Shown here piece by piece: positions 6,423 through 12,636 of a DNA stretch of 12,636 bases. The DNA lies in contig CBFGRU010000071.1 of NCBI GenBank assembly GCA_965651255.1, positions 1 through 12,636 on the forward strand, read 5' to 3'. Numbering within the stretch: the first letter of the stretch is position 1; each line of letters begins with the position of its first letter. A model generated the notes under the pieces. That model did no database searches. It was not told the origin of the DNA and worked only from the letters and a program-made list of their open reading frames with translations. This DNA is from CBFGRU01 sp965651255. GTDB lineage: Bacteria > Planctomycetota > Phycisphaerae > Phycisphaerales > SM1A02. The position numbers were made by a program, and so were the translations under genes.

Positions 6423-6818
6423 ATGCGGCGTGAGTGGTCACCAATTCTCGAGCGAATTGCAGCAGCGACAATGTTGATGGTCGTGCTGGTCCTGATTGCA
6501 CGAGTGACGACCCCTGAGTCAGGTGTTGCCGCGGTTGATGTTCTTCCAGCACGTCCGCACCCTGAAACCGGCAAGTTGACCGAGACCGATGCCGCTTTGA
6601 TCGGGGAATTGGAAGGTCGGGAGTTTACCGTCCGCGTCTATGCCGGCGATCCGCTTCGCTACACCGTGCTGGAAAAATCCGGTCGTGTCCTTTGCCGAAT
6701 GGAGCGAGCGGAAGTGGTTATCGATCGGTTTCCGGAAATCTCCCTGCCGCATCTCCTGAGCGAGCAGGCACCAGCCCTCATGCGGGTTGATCCTGCCGCA
6801 GTGGACTACCGCCGTTAA
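6423..6818 (+). CDS. Small membrane-anchored protein of unknown function
   Basis: The 131-residue protein has a short basic N-terminus, one hydrophobic segment (residues about 11-29) and a soluble domain of about 100 residues that should face the periplasm. I do not recognise a named family. The soluble part holds a compact beta-rich block (REFTVRVYAGDPLRYTVLEK, about 70-89), a GRVLCRM strand, and a helix with EISLPHLLSEQ. The pattern 'V.V..G.P..YTV...~G.vL...~....' recalls small planctomycete secreted proteins of unknown role. Codon use matches neighbouring genes, which supports it being real. There is no Shine-Dalgarno before the ATG. It lies 74 bases before the next gene and ends in a GC-rich palindrome at 6809-6824 that includes its stop codon. 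Confidence 0.65.
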   Translation: MRREWSPILERIAAATMLMVVLVLIARVTTPESGVAAVDVLPARPHPETGKLTETDAALIGELEGREFTVRVYAGDPLRYTVLEKSGRVLCRMERAEVVIDRFPEISLPHLLSEQAPALMRVDPAAVDYRR

Positions 6819-6824
6819 CGGCGG
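6809..6824. repeat. 16-bp palindrome spanning the stop codon of the 6423 gene
   Basis: CCGCCGTTAACGGCGG is a perfect palindrome. As RNA it would give a 6-bp GC stem with a TTAA loop, beginning inside the last codons. No T-run follows. It is a possible weak terminator or 3'-end stem, but the coding context (Tyr-Arg-Arg-stop) explains part of it. Confidence 0.35.
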
Positions 6825-6877
6825 ACCGCAGCAAACCGCATCGACAAACATCAACCGAGCCGGGCATCGCCGTAACC

Positions 6878-6886
6878 GGCTACGCT
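6878..6886 (+). promoter_or_regulatory. Candidate -10 element (GGCTACGCT) for the 6893 gene; possible leaderless start
   Basis: GGCTACGCT ends seven bases before the ATG at 6893. If it acts as a -10 box, transcription would start at or next to the ATG, giving a leaderless mRNA. This fits the lack of any Shine-Dalgarno before that ATG. No good -35 box is visible. Confidence 0.35.
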
Positions 6887-6892
6887 GTCAAC

Positions 6893-7624
6893 ATGACGCA
6901 TGCGGTGCCGACATCGAATGGGGTCGGTAAGAGTGAAGTGGTTCACCTTGTGACCCCGTCGGACAAACTCGCGCGGACGCTCCGCAAAAACCCACTGAAC
7001 GACCAATCGATTTTGACGTTTGTCGGCCGCGGTGCAGAGGGAGTCGTTCGCTGGGCGGAGTCCCTCGGTCCAGCCACCGGCCTCTTCATTTGGATCGGTG
7101 TGGCTGATTCACTCAGCCAATCGCTGCGACCTGGTCGAGTTGTACTCATCTCGAATGCCATGAGCCAGAACGGCCGACGCTTTCCTGCGCCGATTTCGAA
7201 TCGCTTTGATCGGGGGAACCGCGTCATCCGCGCATCCGTTGTTTCACGTGATGCACTTCCCCTGAGTTTGTCAGCACGCAAGGCCCTGGCCGAGCGGAGC
7301 GGCGCAGAGTTGGTCGATCGGGAGACGGCCTTGTTTGCTGAAGCAGCCACCCTGTTCGGTTGGCGCTGGGCCGCGATGGCTGTAGTTCGGCACGAACTCA
7401 CCACATCAATGCCTTCACGATTCGATCGCTTCGAAAATCTGCACGGTCGAGCACGATGGGGAATCCGGTTCCTGTCCCTGTTCACCGAACCGATCACAAC
7501 GGCTCGGGTCCTCTGCGGCCAACGCATCCCTCGTTCGACCATCTCCGCCATCGTGGACCTGGTCACGACAGTTCGATGTGGTTCGGTCGAGCCCCACTCT
7601 CCGGCGGAGCGCCAGGTGATATGA
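6893..7624 (+). CDS. Divergent nucleoside phosphorylase/nucleosidase-superfamily protein
   Basis: In this 243-residue protein the arrangement recalls the MTAN/PNP/uridine phosphorylase fold. A glycine-rich segment, FVGRGAEG (43-50), is followed by FIWIGVADSLSQSLRPGRVVLIS (65-87), which parallels the 'G.aG.L.p.l..GDvvv' core. VDRETALFAEAATLFGW (141-157) parallels 'vdME.aa.a..a', and AAMAVVRHE (160-168) parallels the 'vR.vSD' strand. The usual 'ME' that binds ribose is 'RE' here, and the catalytic Asp of 'SD' is replaced by HE. It may therefore act on an unusual substrate or lack activity, as in the hopanoid-associated HpnG branch. The stop overlaps the nadD start (ATGA, 7621-7624), so translation is coupled to NAD synthesis and a role in nucleoside or nicotinamide salvage is possible. 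Family membership is a moderate-confidence call; function is unknown. Confidence 0.6.
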   Translation: MTHAVPTSNGVGKSEVVHLVTPSDKLARTLRKNPLNDQSILTFVGRGAEGVVRWAESLGPATGLFIWIGVADSLSQSLRPGRVVLISNAMSQNGRRFPAPISNRFDRGNRVIRASVVSRDALPLSLSARKALAERSGAELVDRETALFAEAATLFGWRWAAMAVVRHELTTSMPSRFDRFENLHGRARWGIRFLSLFTEPITTARVLCGQRIPRSTISAIVDLVTTVRCGSVEPHSPAERQVI

Positions 7625-8283
7625 ATCACGATCATGCCGCAAGACCAACGATTACCCTTATCTTCGGAGGATCATTTGATCCACCACATCGTGCGCATGT
7701 GGCGCTGCCTCGTATCGTGGCAAAAACGCTCGGTGCCGATCAGATTCTCTACATTCCCGCAGCGGTCAGCCCACTCAAGCGCGACACCCAGCCAACCGAT
7801 GCAGTGCATCGTCTGGCGATGTTGCGTCTAGCTTTGGAATCTACCCCGAATACGACCATTTCAACACTGGAGCTCAATCGCCCCGGTCCAAGTTTCACGA
7901 TCGACACACTTCGCGAACTGCATCAAACGGCTGGCGCACACGAGGCCTTCCGCCTCCTCATCGGGGCTGACCAGGCGCTGGTCTTCCATCGATGGCGGGA
8001 ATGGCAGCACATCATTGAACTGGCCGAACCCGTCGTCATGCTGCGCGCTCCATTTGATCGCGACCGGTTTCGGTCCGCTCTGACCGAACAGTTCACACCG
8101 GAGGAAGTGGATGCCTGGATGAGGCGAACCATCGAGGTTCCAAGAATCGACATCAGCTCCACCGACATTCGACAGCGCCTGAGCCGGGGCGAGTCCGTTT
8201 CCGACGCGCTCAATCCTGCCGTGGAAGAGTACATCCGACGACACGCGTTGTACGGGTCTGGTACGCACCCTGCCGCATCGTGA
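7621..8283 (+). CDS. nadD: Nicotinate-nucleotide adenylyltransferase
   Basis: The 220-residue protein transfers AMP from ATP to nicotinate mononucleotide, making deamido-NAD in the cytoplasmic NAD biosynthesis pathway. The nucleotidyltransferase signature GGSFDPPHRAH is at residues 16-26, with both catalytic histidines. YIPAAVSPLK (44-53) and a following HRLAML match the nicotinate-site region, SFTIDTL (91-97) is the family's T-x-D-T-L segment, and ISSTDIR (178-184) is the C-terminal ATP-binding motif. The IRRHALY end is typical. I start at the ATG at 7621, which overlaps the previous stop, has an AGGTG just upstream and places GGSFDPPH at the expected distance. The open frame runs upstream to 7360, but there it overlaps the phosphorylase-like gene and is not conserved. 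Confidence 0.95.
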   Translation: MNHDHAARPTITLIFGGSFDPPHRAHVALPRIVAKTLGADQILYIPAAVSPLKRDTQPTDAVHRLAMLRLALESTPNTTISTLELNRPGPSFTIDTLRELHQTAGAHEAFRLLIGADQALVFHRWREWQHIIELAEPVVMLRAPFDRDRFRSALTEQFTPEEVDAWMRRTIEVPRIDISSTDIRQRLSRGESVSDALNPAVEEYIRRHALYGSGTHPAAS

Positions 8284-8300
8284 CATCGGGCTTTCCTGCC

Positions 8301-8306
8301 TACGAT
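8301..8306 (+). promoter_or_regulatory. Candidate -10 element (TACGAT) for rimO
   Basis: TACGAT is the same hexamer as the -10 of tRNA-Glu, here preceded by CC. It lies 12 bases before the ATG at 8319, so a transcript would start close to that ATG. There is no good -35 box, so this is weak evidence that rimO has its own promoter within the nadD operon. Confidence 0.2.
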
Positions 8307-8318
8307 CACGATCCACTC

Positions 8319-9920
8319 ATGACTGACCCTCCTGCCACGATTCCGTCCACTCCGCCGCGAGACATCTCGCGCGTGTCGTTCGTGTCACTCGGCTGTCCGA
8401 AGAATCTCGTCGACAGCGAGAAGATGCTCGGCACGTTGATTGACAGTGGATTCCGCCTGGTCAACGAAGATGCCGACGCAGATGCGATTGTCATCAACAC
8501 CTGCGGCTTCCTCGAAGAAAGCAAGGATGAGTCCCTGGCGGTGATTCACGACGCCATCGCCCGGAAGGATCGTGGTGAGCTCAAGCGCGTGGTCGTCGCG
8601 GGCTGCCTCGTGCAGCGGCATCGGGCGAAGATGCTCGAATGGGCACCTGGGATCGACGCGATGATCGGCGTGTTCGACCGTGATCACATTGTCGATGCCG
8701 TGGGCGGACCCCCACGACGCGAAATCGCGCTCGACGCGGTGGATTCTGATCATCCGAAGTACTGGATCGCCGGGAACGCGTTACAAGCCGCGAAAGAGCG
8801 CGGCATGCAGACGATCGGCCTCACCGTAAACGGCGCCGATGGCAAGGGTATCGGCTACTTTGAAAGTGATGCCAACCGTTTTCGACTGACTCCACGTCAC
8901 TGGGCTTACCTGCGCATCAGCGAGGGCTGCAATCAGAAGTGCGCGTTCTGCACGATTCCTTCCATCCGCGGCAAGATGCGATCCAAACCCCTCGACCGCA
9001 TTGTTGAAGAAGCCCGCACGCTCCTGGCCGATGGCGCGTTTGAAATCAACCTCATCGGGCAGGATACCACCAGTTACGGCTACGACATCTATCGCAACAA
9101 CCATGATGCAGCGCATGAGAACTACTCCGGCGATCTCATCGGCCTGCTGACTGCACTCAACGATGTCGGCCGCGAGTACGGCGGGGCGTGGATGCGCCTG
9201 ATGTACGTCTACCCGACCTACTTCACCGATGAAATGATCGACGCGATCGCCTCCCTGCCGAACATCGTCAAATACATTGACATTCCGCTCCAGCACATGT
9301 CCGACCGCATGCTCAGCGCCATGCGTCGCAACATCACCCGCGCGCAGCAGGAAGAGTTGCTCTGGAAGCTTCGCGAGCGCATTCCCGGCCTTGCCATCCG
9401 CACCACCTTCATTACCGGTTTCCCCGGCGAAACGCTCGACGACCACGCACAGTTGCTCGAGTTCATCGATGAGTTCGGGTTCGATATGCTCGGCGTCTTC
9501 CGCTACTCGCGCGAAGCCAATACCCCCGCGGGCACGATGGATCTCGATCCAGGACTTCACGTCCCAGATGAGGTCAAGGCCGCCCGCGAAGAGGAGATCA
9601 TGCTCCTCCAACAGGAAATCGCCTTTTCGCACATGGCTGCTCAAGCCGAGGCCCGTGCCCAGTTCGATGTCCTCGTCGATGCCAATGCGACCAGTGCCAA
9701 GCCACTCCCAGGCGACCTCCCGAACGCTGCGCACCGTGCCGTCGGCCGCGCATACTTTCAGGCGCCGCAGATCGACACCGTCACTCACATCCTCAGCGAT
9801 CGCCCGCTCGCGCCGGGTGAACTCGTTCGCTGTACGGCCATTGCCAGCGACGGGTATGACCTCATTGCCCGGCCGACGGAAGAACTTGATCGCCGCATCA
9901 ACCTGACCGTCGTGCGCTGA
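8319..9920 (+). CDS. rimO: Ribosomal protein S12 methylthiotransferase RimO
   Basis: This radical-SAM enzyme adds a methylthio group to the conserved aspartate of ribosomal protein S12. The UPF0004 domain has the three cluster cysteines in SLGCPKNLVDSE (C26), NTCGF (C62) and AGCLV (C96). The radical-SAM core has CNQKCAFC (C204, C208, C211), and a C-terminal TRAM domain ends with DGYDLIARP. SLGCPKNLVDSE separates RimO from the related MiaB. The protein is 533 residues where about 430-445 is usual. Some 40 extra residues lie between C96 and C204, and the C-terminus is longer too. The start is uncertain: a GTG at 8280 overlaps the nadD stop (GTGA) and adds 13 residues, while the ATG at 8319 is closer to the conserved N-terminus. 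Neither has a Shine-Dalgarno. Confidence 0.95.
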   Translation: MTDPPATIPSTPPRDISRVSFVSLGCPKNLVDSEKMLGTLIDSGFRLVNEDADADAIVINTCGFLEESKDESLAVIHDAIARKDRGELKRVVVAGCLVQRHRAKMLEWAPGIDAMIGVFDRDHIVDAVGGPPRREIALDAVDSDHPKYWIAGNALQAAKERGMQTIGLTVNGADGKGIGYFESDANRFRLTPRHWAYLRISEGCNQKCAFCTIPSIRGKMRSKPLDRIVEEARTLLADGAFEINLIGQDTTSYGYDIYRNNHDAAHENYSGDLIGLLTALNDVGREYGGAWMRLMYVYPTYFTDEMIDAIASLPNIVKYIDIPLQHMSDRMLSAMRRNITRAQQEELLWKLRERIPGLAIRTTFITGFPGETLDDHAQLLEFIDEFGFDMLGVFRYSREANTPAGTMDLDPGLHVPDEVKAAREEEIMLLQQEIAFSHMAAQAEARAQFDVLVDANATSAKPLPGDLPNAAHRAVGRAYFQAPQIDTVTHILSDRPLAPGELVRCTAIASDGYDLIARPTEELDRRINLTVVR

Positions 9921-9946
9921 GGCCTGCTGCATGTCGCCACGGACTC

Positions 9947-10855
9947 ATGCCCGAACTTCCCGAAGTTGAACGCGGTCGTCGTCTCGCTGAATCCATTGCG
10001 CTCAGGCGCACGATTCATCGCGCCATCATCGAGCGCGATCCCATCGTGTACGAGCGGGTGCCGCCGCGCACCGTGCAAAACGCTCTCGAAGGGCGCACTG
10101 TCCTCGCTGTCAATCGTCACGGCAAACAACTGTGGTTCGATCTCGACGAGCCGCCCCACCCCCTCTTTCACTTCGGCATGTCGGGCGAGTTTCGCGCGCC
10201 CAATGATGAACCCGTGCGCTACATCTCTTCGGGGAAGAAACCGCTCGATCGTTCTTGGCCGCCAAAGTGGGCCAAGATTCGACTCATCTTCGACGATGGC
10301 AGCGAACTGGCCATGATCGACAAACGACGGTTCGGCCGCATTCGCCTGCGCGAGAATCCGCGCGCTGAACACCCCATCGCCGAACTCGGCTTCGATCCCC
10401 TTCTCAATCTGCCTCCCGCGCGCACCTTGATGACGATGCTCCGCACTCGCCGCGCGCCGATCAAAGCGGTCCTGCTCGATCAGTCATTCGCAGCCGGCGT
10501 CGGAAACTGGATCGCCGATGAAGTTCTCTACCAGGCGAAGATTGATCCACAATGCCCGGCCCACGAACTCAACGCGTTACAGGTCCGCGCCATGCGCGCA
10601 GCGCTCAAGCACATCATCAGCCGCGCTGTCGCAGTGAACGCCGAGAAACACCGCTTCCCGAAGTCATGGCTCTTCCATCACCGCTGGGGGAAGAACGCAT
10701 CAGCCACCACCGCGCGCGGCGAACCCATCGAGTTTCTCACCGTCGCCGGCCGCACCACCGCCTGGGTCCCCACCGTCCAGCGCCCATCAGCGCACCCTCA
10801 GGAACCGACTCATCATCGCGCGCTGACACGTTTCCACACCCATCGAACCGGCTAG
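9947..10855 (+). CDS. Formamidopyrimidine-DNA glycosylase family protein with zincless finger
   Basis: The 302-residue protein is of the Fpg/MutM-Nei base-excision-repair family, which removes oxidised bases and cuts the DNA strand. After loss of Met, the N-terminus is PELPEVE, with the catalytic Pro1 nucleophile and Glu2. K60 (NRHGKQLWFDL) matches the conserved beta-hairpin lysine, FHFGMSG (74-80) holds the damage-site Met, and GVGNWIADEVLYQAKIDP (184-201) is the helix-two-turn-helix DNA-binding motif. The C-terminal region keeps the finger arginine in AGRTTAWVP (R269) but has none of the four zinc cysteines; the only cysteine in the whole protein is C203. It should therefore use a zincless finger, as in human NEIL1 and plant Fpg. 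It begins 26 bases after rimO. I leave the symbol empty because Fpg, Nei and NEIL1-like substrate classes cannot be told apart by eye. Confidence 0.9.
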   Translation: MPELPEVERGRRLAESIALRRTIHRAIIERDPIVYERVPPRTVQNALEGRTVLAVNRHGKQLWFDLDEPPHPLFHFGMSGEFRAPNDEPVRYISSGKKPLDRSWPPKWAKIRLIFDDGSELAMIDKRRFGRIRLRENPRAEHPIAELGFDPLLNLPPARTLMTMLRTRRAPIKAVLLDQSFAAGVGNWIADEVLYQAKIDPQCPAHELNALQVRAMRAALKHIISRAVAVNAEKHRFPKSWLFHHRWGKNASATTARGEPIEFLTVAGRTTAWVPTVQRPSAHPQEPTHHRALTRFHTHRTG

Positions 10856-10858
10856 AAT
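10831..10858 (+). promoter_or_regulatory. Predicted promoter of lepA
   Basis: TTTCCA (10831-10836), a 16-base spacer and TAGAAT (10853-10858, preceded by GGC) resemble -35 and -10 boxes. The -10 overlaps the stop codon of the fpg-like gene. A start near 10865 would leave a leader of about 40 bases before the TTG start. Confidence 0.4.
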
Positions 10859-10904
10859 CCGCGTCCCGCACACCACCCCCTGACCGATTCCAAACGGAAC
10901 GACC

Positions 10905-12636
10905 TTGCAGATCCGCAACTTCTCCATCATCGCCCACATCGATCACGGCAAAAGCACGCTCGCCGACCGCCTGCTTCAGGCCACCCACGCCGTCAGCGAC
11001 CGTGAAGCCAAGCAGCAACTGCTTGATGACATGGATCTCGAGCGCGAGCGCGGCATCACCATCAAGGCCTCCGCCGTCACCGTGAAGCACACCTACAAGG
11101 GCGAGGAATACCAGCTCAACTTCATCGACACGCCCGGCCACGTTGACTTTGCCTACGAAGTCAGCCGCGCCCTCACCGCCTGCGAAGGCGCGCTCCTCGT
11201 CGTCGATGCATCACAAGGCGTCGAAGCACAGACCGTCGCCAACGCCTACCTCGCCGTCGCGAACAATCTCGAACTCATCCCCGTCGTCAACAAAATCGAT
11301 CTCCCCCACGCGCGGCCGGAAGAGGTTGCGCTCGAAGTGGAACAGGTCCTCGGCCTCGATGCCAACGACTGCATCTTCTGCTCCGCGAAAACCGGCGAGG
11401 GCATCGTCGAACTCCTTGATGCCATCTGCGAAAAACTCCCCCCGCCGCGCCAGAGCATCACACCCAAAACCCGCGCCCTCATCTTCGACAGTCACTACGA
11501 CGACTATCGCGGCGTCATCGTCTACTTCCGCGTCTTCGATGGCACCCTCAAAGTCGGCGACAAGGTCCGCATGATGGGCACCGGACGCAAGTTCAACATC
11601 ACCGAACTCGGCCGCTACACCCCCCTGCCCACCAAGGTGAAGGAACTCAAGACCGCCGAAGTCGGCTACATGGTCGCCGCCATCAAATCACTCGAAGATG
11701 TCCGCGTCGGCGACACCATCACCCTCGATCACGACCCCGCCGATGAACCGCTCCCCGGCTACCAGGAACCGCAGCAGATGGTCTTCTGCGATTTCTACCC
11801 ATCATCCGGCGGCGGCGAAGGCGGCGGAAAACGCAACGACTTCGAAGCCCTCCGCGAAGCCATCGAGCGACTCCACATCAACGATGCCAGTTTCACCTAC
11901 GAAGCAACCCATTCCGATGCGCTCGGCTTCGGCTTCCGCTGCGGCTTCCTCGGACTGCTCCACATGGAAATCGTCCAGGAACGCATCGAACGCGAAGGCG
12001 GCGTCGATGTCGTCCAGACCGCACCCACCGTCACCTACGAAGTCGCCAAGACCGATGGCACCACCATCGAAATTCACAACCCCGCCGACCTGCCCGACGC
12101 CGCGCAGATTCAGGAAATCCGTGAACCCATCGTCAAACTCGAAATCATCTGCCCCACCGAAAACATCGGCGACCTCATCAAACTCTGCGATACCCGCCGC
12201 GGACTGTTCAAGGAACAGAAGTACATCTCCGACACCCGGCAGATCCTCGACTACGAACTCCCCCTCGCCGAAATCATCTACGACTTCTACGACAAACTGA
12301 AATCCATCACGCGCGGCTACGGCACGATGGATTACGAAATCATCGGCTTCCGCGCCGATCGGCTCGTCAAAGTCTCCATCCTCATCAACGGCCAGCCCGT
12401 CGAAGCGCTCTCACTCATCTGCCACCGCGACTTCGCCGAGAAACGCAGCCGCATCATCCTGAAGAAACTCAAAGAGCAGATCGATCGGCACCAGTTCGAG
12501 ATTCCCCTGCAGGCCGCGATCGGCGGCAAAATCATCGCGCGCGAATCCATCAAAGCCATGCGCAAAAACGTCACCGCCAAGTGCTACGGCGGCGATGTGT
12601 CGCGCAAACGCAAACTGCTCGAAAAGCAGAAAGAAG
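10905..12636 (+). CDS. lepA: Elongation factor 4 (LepA), 3' end missing
   Basis: This ribosome-associated GTPase acts on stalled or back-tracked elongation complexes and in ribosome assembly. The G domain shows AHIDHGKST (P-loop, 10-18), DTPGH (75-79), NKID (129-132) and SAK (160-162). RCGFLGLLHMEIVQERIERE (EF-G-like domain) and the LepA-specific tail, ending TAKCYGGDVSRKRKLLEKQKE, confirm it. 577 codons are visible; the family is about 600, so only 20-25 residues are beyond the window. No ATG or GTG lies between the in-frame stop at 10881 and the conserved IRNFSIIAHIDHG, so the start is TTG at 10905, with GGAACGA a few bases upstream. Residues 302-310 (GGGEGGGKR) are a Gly-rich insert in a loop normally carrying only acidic or polar residues. 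Codons are strongly C-ending, as expected for a well-expressed gene. Confidence 0.97.
   Translation, partial: MQIRNFSIIAHIDHGKSTLADRLLQATHAVSDREAKQQLLDDMDLERERGITIKASAVTVKHTYKGEEYQLNFIDTPGHVDFAYEVSRALTACEGALLVVDASQGVEAQTVANAYLAVANNLELIPVVNKIDLPHARPEEVALEVEQVLGLDANDCIFCSAKTGEGIVELLDAICEKLPPPRQSITPKTRALIFDSHYDDYRGVIVYFRVFDGTLKVGDKVRMMGTGRKFNITELGRYTPLPTKVKELKTAEVGYMVAAIKSLEDVRVGDTITLDHDPADEPLPGYQEPQQMVFCDFYPSSGGGEGGGKRNDFEALREAIERLHINDASFTYEATHSDALGFGFRCGFLGLLHMEIVQERIEREGGVDVVQTAPTVTYEVAKTDGTTIEIHNPADLPDAAQIQEIREPIVKLEIICPTENIGDLIKLCDTRRGLFKEQKYISDTRQILDYELPLAEIIYDFYDKLKSITRGYGTMDYEIIGFRADRLVKVSILINGQPVEALSLICHRDFAEKRSRIILKKLKEQIDRHQFEIPLQAAIGGKIIARESIKAMRKNVTAKCYGGDVSRKRKLLEKQKE

Noticed and set aside
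7360..7620. N-terminal extension of the nadD frame
   Set aside because: It overlaps the phosphorylase-like gene, and NadD proteins begin just before GGSFDPPH.
8781..9932. Long open frame antisense to rimO (383 codons, - strand)
   Set aside because: It lies fully opposite a strongly conserved gene, its translation resembles no family, and long antisense frames are expected in GC-rich genes with this codon bias.
10552..11085. + strand frame across the fpg-lepA junction, and further frames within lepA
   Set aside because: The translations are low-complexity Ser/Pro/Thr/Arg, typical of a frame shift of C-ending codons in fpg and lepA.
1..12636. CRISPR array, insertion sequence, prophage, toxin-antitoxin pair or riboswitch
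   Set aside because: I saw no direct repeats, transposase motifs, phage genes or small paired genes, and no leader with a riboswitch-like core. The gene content is housekeeping plus lipid metabolism.

Overview
The window looks like a chromosomal stretch of a planctomycete, probably on the Phycisphaerae side. This is inferred from protein character only: the RimO insertion, the SpoIIE-type phosphatase N-terminus and the cysteine-poor Fpg resemble what I remember of that phylum, and no marker gene settles it. The DNA is moderately GC-rich. lepA, at the right end, has strongly C-ending codons, unlike the first half. I see no mobile element, CRISPR array or phage gene, and no gene-free stretch longer than 300 bases.

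Bases 1-3879 (+ strand) hold a tight lipid-modification operon: the tail of a short-chain dehydrogenase, an FAD-dependent amine-oxidase-fold oxidoreductase, a DUF1365 protein, a cyclopropane-fatty-acid-synthase-like SAM methyltransferase and a small DUF1475 membrane protein. All four junctions are 4-base stop/start overlaps (ATGA or GTGA), which implies translational coupling. Convergent to it, and overlapping its last gene by 7 bases, is a membrane fatty-acid desaturase (3873-4829, - strand). That enzyme could supply the unsaturated acyl chains the methyltransferase modifies.

Behind the desaturase on the - strand are a SpoIIE/PP2C-type phosphatase (4885-5817) and a DUF2892 two-helix membrane protein (5825-6052). 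Next come a perfect 13-bp hairpin and a tRNA-Glu(UUC), also on the - strand, with a recognisable promoter.

From 6423 the + strand carries a small membrane-anchored protein of unknown function, a divergent nucleoside-phosphorylase-like protein overlapping nadD (NAD synthesis), rimO (ribosomal protein S12 methylthiolation), an Fpg/MutM-type DNA glycosylase with a cysteine-free 'zincless' finger, and lepA (elongation factor 4). lepA starts at TTG and runs off the window end about 20-25 codons short of its usual length.

The points most worth a second look are the five-gene lipid operon beside a desaturase, the zincless Fpg, the degenerate phosphorylase coupled to nadD, and a recurring GCTAnnnT element upstream of several transcription units, one placed where it would give a leaderless mRNA. 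I found no clearly unprecedented system.
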